Part shown: one piece after another, positions 15,900-26,339 of the stretch
Position numbering within the stretch: the stretch's first letter is position 1
Layout of the letters: each line of letters opens with the position of its first letter
Assembly: GCF_014192225.1 (NCBI RefSeq)
Contig: NZ_JACHXS010000001.1
Location: forward strand, 522,440-586,439
From: Pseudoduganella umbonata
GTDB taxonomy: Bacteria; Pseudomonadota; Gammaproteobacteria; Burkholderiales; Burkholderiaceae_D
Direction of reading: 5' to 3'
DNA: 64,000 nt
The notes under the pieces: generated by a model
Database searches by the model: none
The model's input: only the letters and a program-made list of their open reading frames with translations
Told to the model about the DNA's origin: nothing
Position numbers and translations under genes: made by a program

Positions 15900-17491
15900 G
15901 GCGTCCATGTCATGTCCAGGGTGAATTTGTTCTGTTCCTGGCCGGCGGCGGGCGCGCCGACGGTGCCGGACAGCTTCTGGGTCGGCCGGATGTCGAACGG
16001 CAGCTGCACGATCTCGACCGTCATGTTCGGCATGCCCGCCAGCCGCTGCGCGAACACGTTCATTTCGCCGAGCACCCTGCGGTAGTCGTTACGCGCCGAC
16101 AGCACCTCCGCTTCCAGGCGCAGCGTCTGCGGCGGCGACTTCGGAATTCCCAGCGCCAGCGACGACGTGGGCGCCGCCAGCGCCGGCGTGGCGGCCGTGC
16201 CGCCCGGCGCCGGGCCGCTGGCGGCGCCGGGCACGTTGGCGCGCCAGTCGAGCTGCACGACGCGGATCTGCGGCGACTGCTCGAGCGCGCCGCTGACCAT
16301 GCGCATCATCGCCACCGGCCACGGTCCCTGTTTCGCCACCATGCGGTCGATCGAGACCGCGGCGCGCATGTTGGCCGTCTTGTCCGCCGCCGGCGGCATG
16401 CTGGACATGCTGCGGTCGTAATTGGCGCGGTAGTGCGCGATCTCGGAACGGTAAGCCTCGGCAGTGCCGTGCGCCAGCGTGTAGCTGGCCAGGTTCAGCA
16501 CCGACCAGACCACGCCGGCGGTGGCCAGCACGGCGCTCGATGCGTACAGCGACAGGCGGGCCTGCAGCAGCCGGTAGTAATTGCCGGCGGCGCCGGTCGG
16601 GTAGTGGCTGGCCGGCGGATTGCGGGCCACCATCGCCAGCAGCGTGGGTTCCGCCACATGTGCGGCCACCGGCGCATTCTCCCGCGTTGCGCCCGGTGCG
16701 GCGGTGCCCGCATGGAGCGCCGCGGCGGCGGTGTCGAGCGGCACGATGTGGTAGATCGTCTCGGCCGTGCTGGTGCATTCCGCCGCCAGGCGTTCCACCT
16801 GGTCGGCCGCGGCCAGCACCAGCACGTGCAGCACGTCGCCCCGCGCCAGCAGGCGCACGCTGCCGAGGAACTGCTGGGTGCGGGCGGTCTGCAGGGCCAC
16901 GGCGTGGATCGGCGCCTCTTCCGGCGTGGCCTGCACGAGGCGCGAGAACTTCACGTTGCCGCGCAGGAAATACGTCTGGCGCAGGCCGGCCGTATGCCAG
17001 CTCACCAGCAGCACGTGGCGGTGGCGCAGCGCCAGCCGCTGCAGCACATCGCGGCCCAGCATCGCGCACGAGTAGATGCCCGCCAGCGGCGTCTGCATCA
17101 GCTCCATCGCATCCACCCACGGCGTCAGCAGCAGGGGATTGGTCAGTGCCGTGAACAGCACTTCGTCGTCGCGCCGGCCCTCTTCGCTGCGCCCCTGCAC
17201 GAGGGTGGCGCGGTACGGCGTGTCGCGGTAATGCTGGACCAGGCGGCGCTCGCGCAGCTTGCGTCCGCCGCGGCCGCGCACGTGCGGCAGCAGCAGCCGC
17301 GTGTAGTCTTCCTCGATCAGGTCGGTCAGCAGGTAGCCGGGCCGGTTGCCGTGCCGGTCCAGGTAGGCCAGGAAATCGTTCAGGCCGGCCCGGGTGGCGG
17401 GAAAGATGTGCGGCCCGAACAGCGTGTTGCGCTGCCACTGCCACGCGTGCAGCTGGTCGCTGGTGAGATAGAAGAGCTGTTTCGCCAACAT
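15896..17491 (-). CDS. PilM/PilN-like bitopic protein of the leftward cluster
   Basis: The 531-residue product has a cytoplasmic region (1-310) of unclear fold, one membrane segment at about 312-338, and a periplasmic part with a coiled stretch and a ferredoxin-like domain (RLEAEVLSARNDYRRVLGEMNVFAQRL) as in PilN or GspL. It holds the place that mshI plus the PilN-like gene hold in the other cluster, so it may be a single-chain equivalent, as GspL is in type II secretion. I see no actin-like ATP motif in the N-terminal part. It should link the ATPase to the periplasmic complex; this is inference from architecture. Confidence 0.65.
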   Translation of the reverse strand: MLAKQLFYLTSDQLHAWQWQRNTLFGPHIFPATRAGLNDFLAYLDRHGNRPGYLLTDLIEEDYTRLLLPHVRGRGGRKLRERRLVQHYRDTPYRATLVQGRSEEGRRDDEVLFTALTNPLLLTPWVDAMELMQTPLAGIYSCAMLGRDVLQRLALRHRHVLLVSWHTAGLRQTYFLRGNVKFSRLVQATPEEAPIHAVALQTARTQQFLGSVRLLARGDVLHVLVLAAADQVERLAAECTSTAETIYHIVPLDTAAAALHAGTAAPGATRENAPVAAHVAEPTLLAMVARNPPASHYPTGAAGNYYRLLQARLSLYASSAVLATAGVVWSVLNLASYTLAHGTAEAYRSEIAHYRANYDRSMSSMPPAADKTANMRAAVSIDRMVAKQGPWPVAMMRMVSGALEQSPQIRVVQLDWRANVPGAASGPAPGGTAATPALAAPTSSLALGIPKSPPQTLRLEAEVLSARNDYRRVLGEMNVFAQRLAGMPNMTVEIVQLPFDIRPTQKLSGTVGAPAAGQEQNKFTLDMTWTP

Positions 17492-17492
17492 G

Positions 17493-18698
17493 TCAGATCC
17501 TGATCGCGCTGATCGTGTCGTAGATCGGGCCGAGCACCGACAGCATGATCCAGCCCAGCAGCAGCCCCAGTACCACCGTCATCGTCGGTTCGATCATCGC
17601 CTGCACCCGTTCGATCTGCTCGCGCACCTCGCGATTGTAGAAATATGCGACGTTGCGCAGCGCACCGTCCAGCGCGCCGGTGGCTTCGCCGACCTTCAGC
17701 ATGCGCACCACCAGCGGCGGAAAGATGCCGGTATGGCCGAACGCGCCGCTGACGCTGTGGCCCTCCGAGATCAGCTGGGCCACGCGGCGCAGCGCCGCCG
17801 CGACGGCGCGGTTGCCGGCGATGCCTTCGGACAGGCGGATGCATTCGAGGATCGTGATGCCCGAGCCGTACATCATCGCGAAGAACGTGGCGAAGCGCGC
17901 CAGGATGATCTTGTGCAGCACCGGCCCGACCGGCCAGGCACGCAGCTTGGCGCGGTCGAACGCGAATGCCGCGCGCTCGCTGCGGCGCAGCCACCAGCGC
18001 GCGCCGAACCACGCCGCGACGGGCGCGGCCAGCAGTACGAACCAGTAATCGATGAACACGTTCGACACGGCGATCAGCACACGCGTGTGCAGCGGCAGTT
18101 CCTGGCCCATGTTGCGGATGAAGCTGGTCAGCTGCGGCACCAGGTAGATCATCAGGAAGAAGGTAACGGCGGTCACCACCACGAACACGATGGCCGGGTA
18201 GGTGACGATCTTCTTGGTCTGCGCGGCCAGTTCGTCCTGCCATTTCAGGCTGTCGGCCAGGTTGCGGAACACTTCGTTGACCTTGCCGCTTTCCTCGCCG
18301 GCGCGCACCAGGCTGGTAAACGTCTGGTCGAAGGCTTCCGGATAGTTGCCCAGCGCACTAGACAGCGGCACGCCACCCTCGATGTTCTCGATCAGGTCGG
18401 TGATGATCTCGCGGAAGCGTGGGTGGTCCATCGATTCGCGCAGGTCGTTCAGCGCATCGAGGATCGGCACGCCGGCACTGGCCATCTGCTCCATGTGGAA
18501 GCAGAAGTTGATCAGGTCGCGCCGGTCGATGCGGCGGCGGCCCAGCGCGATCACCTTCTGGCGCGACTGCCGGTAGTCGATCAGGTCCAGTTCCATCCTG
18601 GACAGGCGCAGCTCCAGGTCCGGCACGTTCAGTGCATCCATATTGCCCGGCACGATCTGGCCGGCGGCATCCATGGCACGGTAGATGTACTGCGGCAT
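17493..18698 (-). CDS. GspF/PilC-type platform protein (MshG-like) of the leftward cluster
   Basis: The 401-residue inner-membrane protein holds two GspF domains: MEQMASAGVPILDALNDLRE near residue 70 and FAMMYGSGITILECIRLSEG near 275, each followed by GGVPLSSAL- or GHSVSGAFG-like turns and VRAGEESGKVNE / LKVGEATGALDG. Three transmembrane segments are visible (around 170, 220 and 375). It forms the rotor-like platform on which the ATPase acts. It lies between the MshE-like and PilN-like genes with one-base spacing. Confidence 0.93.
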   Translation of the reverse strand: MPQYIYRAMDAAGQIVPGNMDALNVPDLELRLSRMELDLIDYRQSRQKVIALGRRRIDRRDLINFCFHMEQMASAGVPILDALNDLRESMDHPRFREIITDLIENIEGGVPLSSALGNYPEAFDQTFTSLVRAGEESGKVNEVFRNLADSLKWQDELAAQTKKIVTYPAIVFVVVTAVTFFLMIYLVPQLTSFIRNMGQELPLHTRVLIAVSNVFIDYWFVLLAAPVAAWFGARWWLRRSERAAFAFDRAKLRAWPVGPVLHKIILARFATFFAMMYGSGITILECIRLSEGIAGNRAVAAALRRVAQLISEGHSVSGAFGHTGIFPPLVVRMLKVGEATGALDGALRNVAYFYNREVREQIERVQAMIEPTMTVVLGLLLGWIMLSVLGPIYDTISAIRI

Positions 18699-18699
18699 G

Positions 18700-20394
18700 T
18701 CAGCCCAGCCTGTCGGTCAGGTCGACCACGCGCGAGATCTCGTCGATCGTCGTGGCGCCTTGCAGCACGCGGCGCATGCCGTCGTCGACCAGCGAACGGA
18801 AGCCGGCGGCGCGCGCGGCGGCGCGCAGTTCGCGCACCGCGGCGCGGCGCGCCACCATCTCGTCGAGTTCGGCGTTCATCTTCAGCAGTTCCATGATCGC
18901 CACGCGGCCCTTGTAGCCCTGGTGGGCGCAGCGCTCGCAGCCGACGGCGCGGTAGATGGTTGCCGGCGGCGCTTCCTCGGCAAGGCCCAGCAGGCGGCGT
19001 TCCAGGGCGTCGGCCTCGAAGCCTTCGCGGCAGTGCATGCACAGCCGCCGCACCAGCCGCTGGGCGATGATGCCGATGATGTTTCCGGCCAGCACGTCGG
19101 CGATGACGCCGATGTCCAGCAGCCGGGGAATCGCGCCCACCGCCGAGTTGGTGTGCAGCGTCGAGTACACCTGGTGGCCCGTCATCGCGGCGGCCAGCGC
19201 CATGTCGGCGGTTTCCTTGTCGCGGATTTCGCCGACCAGGATCACGTCCGGGTCCTGGCGCAGGATCGAGCGGATGCCGTCGGCGAAGCCCAGCTTGGCC
19301 GACTCGTTGACCGAGGTCTGGCGGATCATGTTCATCGGGTACTCGACCGGGTCTTCCAGCGTCATGATGTTGACGGCCTCGGTATTGATGTGGTTCAGGA
19401 TCGAGTACAGGGTCGTCGTCTTGCCGCTGCCAGTGGGACCGGTGACGAGGATCAGGCCGTCGGGCCGGGCGATCATCAGTTTCAGCAGGTCCAGCTCGTG
19501 TTCGGCCAGGCCCAGGCCGTCGAGCGGCACGATGCCTTTCTGGCGATCCAGCACGCGCAGCACGAAGTTCTCGCCGTGCGTGGTCGGTTGCGCGCTGGCG
19601 CGGAAATCGATCTGGCGGCCGGAAAACTTGATGGAAATGCGGCCATCCTGCGGTGCCCGGGTCTCGGCGATGTTCATGTTGCTGATGACCTTCAGCCGCA
19701 CGGCCATCGCCGGCCAGTACGATTTGTGCAGGCTGCGGATCTGGCGCAGGATGCCGTCGATCCGGTAGCGGATGCGCAGGAAGCTCTGTTCCGGCTCGAA
19801 GTGCACGTCCGACGCGCCGTTCTGCACGGCATCGGCCAGCAGCGCGTCGATCAGCCGCACCATCGGGTGGCTGTATTCGTCAGACGTGCCCAGGTAGCTC
19901 GAGTCGCCCGTCTCGATCTCGTGCAGGATGCCGTCGATCGACAGTTCGAAGCCGTAGTACTGGTCGATCGCGCGGGCGATGTCGGAATCGTTGACCAGCA
20001 GCGGCGTGATCGTGATGCCCTTGACCAGCATCGCGTGGATCTGGTCCAGCGCGACGATGTTGCTGGTGTTGGACATCGCCAGCACCAGGTTGTCGCGGTC
20101 GCGCTCGTAGACGATGGGGAACACGCTGTAGCGCTTCGCCACATCCTTCGGGATCAGTTTCAGCGCGATCGCGTCGACGACCAGGCTGTTCAGGTCGGCG
20201 GACTGCGTGTTGAGGTTTTCCGACAGCGCCTCGCGGATCGTTGCTTCGGTCACGAAGCCCATGCCGACCAGCAGCTTGCCGAGCGGCTCGCGTTCGCGCT
20301 TCTGTTCGATCAGCGCGATGCGCAGCTGGTCTTCGCTGATGACGCCCTTGTCGATCAGCAGCTTGCCGATCGGCTGTTTGACCCGTTCCCCCAT
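18700..20394 (-). CDS. GspE/PulE-family assembly ATPase (MshE-like) of the leftward cluster
   Basis: The 564-residue ATPase has an N-terminal MshEN-like domain (1-65), then the GspE core: FEPEQSFLRIRYRIDG, Walker A GPTGSGKTTTL, the Asp box LEDPVEYP, Walker B ILVGEIRDKETA, and the tetracysteine zinc motif C-x2-C ... C-x2-C (CMHC, CERC). It powers pilin polymerisation. Compared with the rightward copy, its c-di-GMP motifs are altered at key sites (Pro at 8, Asn at 60). Start chosen at the ATG at 20394, five bases after the TPR gene stop; a TTG at 20403 is possible. Confidence 0.95.
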   Translation of the reverse strand: MGERVKQPIGKLLIDKGVISEDQLRIALIEQKREREPLGKLLVGMGFVTEATIREALSENLNTQSADLNSLVVDAIALKLIPKDVAKRYSVFPIVYERDRDNLVLAMSNTSNIVALDQIHAMLVKGITITPLLVNDSDIARAIDQYYGFELSIDGILHEIETGDSSYLGTSDEYSHPMVRLIDALLADAVQNGASDVHFEPEQSFLRIRYRIDGILRQIRSLHKSYWPAMAVRLKVISNMNIAETRAPQDGRISIKFSGRQIDFRASAQPTTHGENFVLRVLDRQKGIVPLDGLGLAEHELDLLKLMIARPDGLILVTGPTGSGKTTTLYSILNHINTEAVNIMTLEDPVEYPMNMIRQTSVNESAKLGFADGIRSILRQDPDVILVGEIRDKETADMALAAAMTGHQVYSTLHTNSAVGAIPRLLDIGVIADVLAGNIIGIIAQRLVRRLCMHCREGFEADALERRLLGLAEEAPPATIYRAVGCERCAHQGYKGRVAIMELLKMNAELDEMVARRAAVRELRAAARAAGFRSLVDDGMRRVLQGATTIDEISRVVDLTDRLG

Positions 20395-20399
20395 CGCGC

Positions 20400-22415
20400 T
20401 CAATTCCCCGCGGTGGCCGGTGCCGGCGCGGGTGCCTGGAGCGTGGCCGGGGCGGGTGCCTGGAACGTGGCCGGGGCGGGTGCATCCACGGGAACGCGCG
20501 TGGGCGCTGGCGCGCCGGCAGCCGGCGCCAGCTCGAGCAGCCGGCGCTGTACCGCCGCGCGGTCGAACGCGGCGGCGCCGTCGGCAGCCAGCGCCAGCGC
20601 GCGCTGGTAGTACTCGCGGGCCAGCCGGCCCTGGTTCAGGCGGTCCAGGCCCACGGCCAGGTTGAAGGCGTAGTCGGCATTGCCGGGCGCCGCGGACCAG
20701 GCATGGAAATATGCCTGCTGCGCTTCCTGCCAGCGGCGCTGGCGCGCATACAGGTTACCGAGCGCGAAGTGCACGGGCGCCGCATTCGGATTATCGCGCA
20801 GCACGCCTTTCAGCCGCACTTCGGCGCGATCGCCGTCGCCAGGGCGCAGCGCGGTCAGGCCGGCAATGGCGTCGGCGTCGCGCGGGTCGATCGCCAGCAG
20901 GCGCAGGTACAGCCTGGCGGCCTCGTCGTCGCGGCGCTCGCGCGCGGCGATGGCTGCGCTGCCGAGCAGTGCGTCGCGGTTGTTCGGATCGTTGCGCAGC
21001 GCGGTGCCGTACTGCCGGCTGGCGGCGGCCAGGTCGCCGGCGGCAAACGCGGCGTAGCCGGCCTGCACGGCGGGGCTGATCGCGGGTGTGGACGAGCCGC
21101 GCGCCACATGCACGTCGGCACGGCCGCCATCGGGCGCCGCGGACGGCGTGGCGGCGGCGGCGGGCGCTGCCGGCGGGCCGGTATCGATCGCGAACGGCAC
21201 GGCCGGTGCTTCGGCGGCCGCCGCGGTGCGTTCCATCTGCCTGCTGCGGTCGGCCCGTTCCATCGCGTCGCGCAGCGCTTCACGGCGGATATCCGGGTCT
21301 TCGATCGCCACCAGCTGGGCGGCACTGGGGCCGGCCGGCGCGCGGGCGGCGCGCGGCGCCGGGCGCGCAAGCGGTGCCGGTTCGGCAACCGGCATTGCCG
21401 GGTCAGGCGACGGCGCGACGTCGTCCAGCGGCGGCGCCATGGCGGTAACGGGAGCCGGTGCGGACTGGCCCGGTGCGCCGGTGTCGGCGCCCTGGCCGGA
21501 AGGGCCGAGCGGGCCGAACGGCGGACCCGACGGCGCACCGGGCGGCGCGACGACGATGCCGCCATCGGTACCGGTGCCGGCTGCACCCGTGGCCCCGGTG
21601 GCGCTGGGCGGCGGCATCGGCACCATCGGCAGGCTGGCGCCCGGGCCCGGCCCGCTGACGGCCTGCCAGTACAGGTAGCCGAACGTGCCGGCCACGATCA
21701 TCAGCACGCCGGCCAGCCCGGCGACACGGAGCCGGGGCAGGTCGATGCCCGACGCGGCGTCCGCCTGCGCCGGTGTGGTGCGCGGCACGGCGCGCCGCTC
21801 GGGCGCCCCGGGGCCGCGGCGCGTATCGGCCGCCGCGGCGGCCGGACGCGCCGCAGCGCGGGCATCGGCGACCGGGATCTCGCCGGCATCGGCGCGCGCC
21901 CGGCTGCCTTCATGGCGGGCCTGCGGCGGCACCGGGTTGTGCGTCGCTTCGAGGGCCGGTTCGATGGCCGGCGGCGGTGGTGGCCGGGGGCGATCGGCGG
22001 CGCGTGCCGGTTCAGCGGGGGATGGTTCGGCAAGCAATGGTTCGGCAAGCAACGGTTCGGCAAATGACGGTTCAGTGCGCGGCGGCGCGGCATCGAGCGG
22101 TTCCAGGCTCAACTCCAGCCCGCCACCGGAAGATGCCGGCGTGCGCCCGGCCGGCGTGGCAGAGGCATCGGCCGGGCGCGTGTCGCGCGGCAGGTGGCCA
22201 TGCGCTGCTTCGGCGCCGGGCTGCGCGTCGCCGTCACGGCTGGCGAGCCCGTAGTCGATCCCGTTGTCGGTCCCATGGTCGGTCCTATCGTCGACGCCGT
22301 CGTCGAGCCCGTTATTGGACCCGCTATTGAGTCCGTTGCCCGGCAGGTCCTCTTCCTGCAGGCCGCTCTGGCGCGCCCGCTCGGCCTTTTTTAAGGCTTG
22401 CATCAGCAGGCTCAT
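20400..22415 (-). CDS. TPR protein, MshN-like, of the leftward cluster
   Basis: The 671-residue protein begins MSLLMQALKKAERARQSG, like the cytoplasmic tail of MshN-type proteins, has a long low-complexity acidic and proline-alanine region, a transmembrane helix at about 230-250 (VAGLAGVLMIVAGTFGYLYW), another Pro/Ala/Gly-rich linker and C-terminal tetratricopeptide repeats (YAAFAAGDLAAASRQYGTAL, FALGNLYARQRRWQEAQQAYFHAW). It is about 300 residues longer than the rightward mshN product because of the linkers. The ATG overlaps the secretin stop (ATGA). Probably a periplasmic scaffold for the pilus machine. Confidence 0.82.
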   Translation of the reverse strand: MSLLMQALKKAERARQSGLQEEDLPGNGLNSGSNNGLDDGVDDRTDHGTDNGIDYGLASRDGDAQPGAEAAHGHLPRDTRPADASATPAGRTPASSGGGLELSLEPLDAAPPRTEPSFAEPLLAEPLLAEPSPAEPARAADRPRPPPPPAIEPALEATHNPVPPQARHEGSRARADAGEIPVADARAAARPAAAAADTRRGPGAPERRAVPRTTPAQADAASGIDLPRLRVAGLAGVLMIVAGTFGYLYWQAVSGPGPGASLPMVPMPPPSATGATGAAGTGTDGGIVVAPPGAPSGPPFGPLGPSGQGADTGAPGQSAPAPVTAMAPPLDDVAPSPDPAMPVAEPAPLARPAPRAARAPAGPSAAQLVAIEDPDIRREALRDAMERADRSRQMERTAAAAEAPAVPFAIDTGPPAAPAAAATPSAAPDGGRADVHVARGSSTPAISPAVQAGYAAFAAGDLAAASRQYGTALRNDPNNRDALLGSAAIAARERRDDEAARLYLRLLAIDPRDADAIAGLTALRPGDGDRAEVRLKGVLRDNPNAAPVHFALGNLYARQRRWQEAQQAYFHAWSAAPGNADYAFNLAVGLDRLNQGRLAREYYQRALALAADGAAAFDRAAVQRRLLELAPAAGAPAPTRVPVDAPAPATFQAPAPATLQAPAPAPATAGN

Positions 22416-24367
22416 GGCGACCCCGCCGGCGCGGTCTGGCCCGCGGTAGGGCCATACGGATTCTTGTTCAGCGGCTCGCTGCCGGGCAGCAGATAGCGCA
22501 GGTCGCGGTAGTCGCCGTCCATGCTGGCGTCGTGCACCACCACGGCGCGCAGGAAGATCACCAGTTCGGTCTTCGAGACGTTGTCGTCGCGATAGGACAG
22601 CAGGTTGCCCAGCAGGGGCACGCGCGACAGCAGCGGCAGGCCGTTGCGCGAATTGTCCACCGAGTCCTGCATCAGGCCGCCCATCACGGCAGTCTGGCCG
22701 CTGTGCAGCCTCATCACCGATTCCAGCTCGCGGGCCTGGATCACCGGCACCGTGCTTTGCACGGCCAGGCGCTTCAGTTCAGGATTCGGGTCGAGCACCT
22801 CGCCAACCACGCGCGTGATGGTCGGGCGCACGTTCAGCGTCACCTCGCCGTCGGCGGAAATCTGCGGCGTCACGCTCATCACGAAGCCGACCGGCACGGT
22901 TTCCACGCGCGATTCATAGGTAGCCGGCGCCGACACGCCGCCCGAGGAGTTGGTGACGGCCGGCGTGACCTTCAGCGTGAAGAAGATGCTGTTGTCGACC
23001 ACCTTCAGCAGCGCCGTCTGGTTGTTCAGCACGGAGAGCTTGGGGCTCGAGAGCACGTGCACCTTGCCATACGACTCCAGCAACTGGATCGCGGTCTTGA
23101 TATTGCCGATTGCACTCATCGGGTTGAAATAGGTCAGGCTGAACATGCCGCCCTGGTTGACCTGCGCCCCGGTCAGCGGCCCGACCTCGAGGCTGGGGTT
23201 GCCCTGGCCGAAGACGGCGCCGCCGCTGGCGATGCGCTGCCAGTTGATGCCCTGCTGGTACTGGTCGGACAGGCGCACCTCGAGGATCGTGGCCTCGATC
23301 ATCACCTGCCGCTTGGCGGCGGACTGCAGCGTATCGATGAACTCGCGCACCTTGTCGTGCTGGCGGCTGCTGGCGCGCACGGTGACGATGCCGCCTTCCG
23401 GATTGACGATGACGGAAGGGGCATTGCGCTGCGCGGCGCGGCCCTGCGCGGTGGCGGCCTGCACGCCGGGGTAGCTGGCGTCGGCCGGCTGGGTGGCGCC
23501 GCCGGCCGGCGAAAACGCCGGCTGGTAGGTGCCGGGTTGCCCGGTGCCGAACTGACCGCCCTGTGGCTGGCCGGGCTGGCCGGGCTGGCCCGGTTGCTGG
23601 CCCTGGGCGCCTGGCTGCCCGGTACCCTGGGTGGCCTGCTGGGCCTGCATGCCGGTCTGCTCGCGCAACTGCGCCAGCGGGTCCGTCAGCGGATCGTTCA
23701 GGTTGGTGGGCCGCAGCATGTCGCGGATATTCTTCTCCAGGTTGTACCAGAAATTGTTGTCGGCCCGGTTCGACACGGTGGTTGTCGAGTTGTTATTGCT
23801 CGGCGAAAGCGAGGTGCCGGCATTGGGGACCGTGCCGCCGCCGGTATTCGAACCCGTGTAGCTGGTGCCGGCGCCGCCGCCCCCGGTGGTGGAAATCTGC
23901 GTGGCGATGCTGACGCTGCTGTTGGTGGTGCGGGCGATATTGACGTAATCGATCCGGTAGTTGCGCCAGTGCGGTTCGTCGGGCAGGACCAGCAGCGTGC
24001 CGCCGTCGATCTCGTAGCGCATGTCCACCTGCCGGGAAATCCGGTCCAGCAATTGCTGCAGGGTCTGGTCGAGCGCGTTCAGCGTGACCACGCCGGTGAT
24101 CGCCGGATGCACGTCCACGTTCATGCCGGCATCGCGCGCCAGCGCGAACAGCACCGATTCCACCGGTGCCCGGTGCACGGTGACGCTGAAGGTTTCCGCC
24201 CTGGCCGCGGCCTGCGGCGGCGGCAGCACGGCACTTTGCTGCACCGGGTCGGGAATTGCGCCGGCAGGGCGCGGCGCTTCGGTGACATGGGCCGGCGAGA
24301 CGGGCAGCCTTGGCGCGGCGCAAGCGCCGAGCAGCGAACATAGCAGGGTGGCCGCGACTTTTTTCAT
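22412..24367 (-). CDS. Secretin of the MshL/PilQ type, leftward cluster
   Basis: The 651-residue lipoprotein (lipobox LLGAC, Cys16) forms the outer-membrane gate. It shows an STN-like domain (VESVLFALARDAGMNVDVHPAI), N domains, an unusual Gly/Pro/Gln-rich insert at about 240-280 with repeated GQPGQP units, and the C-terminal secretin domain (VHVLSSPKLSVLNNQTALLKV, ETVPVGFVMSVTPQIS, LPLLSRVPLLGNLLSY). The ending KTELVIFLRAVVV is typical. It heads its own transcription unit: an AT-rich promoter-like stretch lies directly upstream. Confidence 0.93.
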   Translation of the reverse strand: MKKVAATLLCSLLGACAAPRLPVSPAHVTEAPRPAGAIPDPVQQSAVLPPPQAAARAETFSVTVHRAPVESVLFALARDAGMNVDVHPAITGVVTLNALDQTLQQLLDRISRQVDMRYEIDGGTLLVLPDEPHWRNYRIDYVNIARTTNSSVSIATQISTTGGGGAGTSYTGSNTGGGTVPNAGTSLSPSNNNSTTTVSNRADNNFWYNLEKNIRDMLRPTNLNDPLTDPLAQLREQTGMQAQQATQGTGQPGAQGQQPGQPGQPGQPQGGQFGTGQPGTYQPAFSPAGGATQPADASYPGVQAATAQGRAAQRNAPSVIVNPEGGIVTVRASSRQHDKVREFIDTLQSAAKRQVMIEATILEVRLSDQYQQGINWQRIASGGAVFGQGNPSLEVGPLTGAQVNQGGMFSLTYFNPMSAIGNIKTAIQLLESYGKVHVLSSPKLSVLNNQTALLKVVDNSIFFTLKVTPAVTNSSGGVSAPATYESRVETVPVGFVMSVTPQISADGEVTLNVRPTITRVVGEVLDPNPELKRLAVQSTVPVIQARELESVMRLHSGQTAVMGGLMQDSVDNSRNGLPLLSRVPLLGNLLSYRDDNVSKTELVIFLRAVVVHDASMDGDYRDLRYLLPGSEPLNKNPYGPTAGQTAPAGSP

Positions 24368-24374
24368 TGTTATG

Positions 24375-24420
24375 TTTGCCGGTTAAAGTTTTCAGGGCCG
24401 ATAATAATCTTATAAATCGA
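24375..24420 (-). promoter_or_regulatory. Putative promoter of the secretin-led leftward operon
   Basis: The region upstream of the secretin ATG is markedly AT-rich in an otherwise GC-rich genome and, on the minus strand, contains TTATAAGATTATTAT, with possible -10 boxes. No good -35 could be fixed. It suggests that the secretin-to-prepilin genes are transcribed apart from the ABC ATPase/MshM-like pair. Confidence 0.4.
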
Positions 24421-24460
24421 ACGGATGTGCAAATGCAAGCACATCGCGCCGCATTCCACC

Positions 24461-24535
24461 GCATTACTTCCCATCGCATTACTTCCCATCGCATTACTTC
24501 CCATCACATTACTTCCCATCGCATTACATCCCATC
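24461..24535. repeat. 15-bp tandem repeat, five units, between operon segments
   Basis: Five consecutive 15-bp units (GCATTACTTCCCATC with one change in unit 4 and one in unit 5), followed by decayed CATCG copies up to about 24575. They fill the 230-bp gap between the MshM-like gene and the secretin gene. No gene is visible there. There are no spacers, so it is not a CRISPR array. Confidence 0.9.
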
Positions 24536-24597
24536 GCATCCCATTGCGTCGCACCACATCGCATCGCATCGCGTGGCATTCGATTGCTTCATTACTG

Positions 24598-25550
24598 TCA
24601 TGTCAGGGCGGCCATCGCCGCGACCACGGTCGCCACGGCCGCGATGACGGCCAGCGCCAGCACGGCGGCGCGGCGCCTGGGATGCAATAACGCGACCAAT
24701 GACGCGACCACTGCCGCGACCACCGCCGGCACGGCCGTGCTTGCCCGTACGAAGCCGCATTCGCGTTCGGCCAGGCGCACGTGGCGGACCTGCACGGTGC
24801 TGGCGTCGTCCGCATAGGCGGCCAGCAGGGCCTTGTCCGCGAGGATGTTGATACGGCGGATGATACCGCGTGATGCGCGTGCGATGCGCCGTGTTGACGC
24901 GGCCGTAAACAGCGCACCGCCCGGGTGGCCGGCGGCGCGCAGTCTGAACGCGAGGAAAGTGCCGACCTGGTCCGGGGGCAGGGCGGGCACGAAGAAGCTG
25001 TGCGTGATGCGCTCGGCCAGCTGGCGCATGCGCGGCAGGGCCAGGTGCGCGTCCAGCTCCGGCTGGCCGAACAGCACGATCTGCAGCAGCTTGTGGCGCG
25101 ACGTTTCCAGGTTCGTCAGCAGCCGCACCGCTTCCAGCGAGTCGAGCGGCATGGCCTGCGCTTCCTCGACCAGCAGCACCACCTGCCGGCCCGCCGCGTG
25201 CCGCGCGATCAGTTCGTCGTTCAGCTGGCGCAGCACCTGGTCGCCGCGCCGGCCGGACGCATCGAGCCCCAGTTCGGCGGCGATCGCGTACGGCACTTCG
25301 CCCGGGGCCAGCGTCGGGTTGACCAGCCACAGCACATCGACATGGGGCGGCAGGCGCCGCTCCAGCATCCGGCACAGCATCGTCTTGCCGCTGCCCACCT
25401 CGCCGGTGACCTTGACGATGCCTTCGCCCTGCGCCACCGCGTACAGCAGCGCCGCCAGCATGTCGCCGCGCGCATTGCCGCCGTAGAAAAAGGCCGGGTC
25501 GGGCGTGATCGAGAACGGCGCCTGCCGCAGGCCGAAATGGGTAAAGTACA

Positions 25551-25554
<4 letters not shown>
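24598..25554 (-). CDS. ExeA/MshM-like AAA ATPase of the leftward cluster
   Basis: The 318-residue protein begins MMYFTHFGLRQAPFSITPD, the signature start of the ExeA/MshM family, with Walker A GEVGSGKT, Walker B VVLLVEEAQAMP, sensor region LLTNLETSRHKLLQIVLFGQPEL, and a C-terminal membrane segment (AVLALAVIAAVATVVAAMAAL). ExeA uses ATP to help install the secretin through the cell wall in type II secretion. The ATG overlaps the ABC ATPase stop as ATGA. It lacks an evident C-terminal peptidoglycan-binding domain. Confidence 0.9.
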
Positions 25555-26285
<731 letters not shown>

Positions 26286-26339
26286 AGACGATTCGCCACT
26301 GTAGCAAAGAACCGACGCCATCCGCCAGTGGCACGGCAG

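Noticed and set aside
11045-24367. Canonical type II secretion system
   Set aside because: The core ATPase, platform and secretin would fit, but MshM-like, MshN-like and MshK-like proteins and the gene order follow the MSHA model, and no GspG-GspH-GspI-GspJ-GspK row is seen.
24425-24600. Possible CRISPR array
   Set aside because: The 15-bp units are directly adjacent without spacers, and no cas gene is present.
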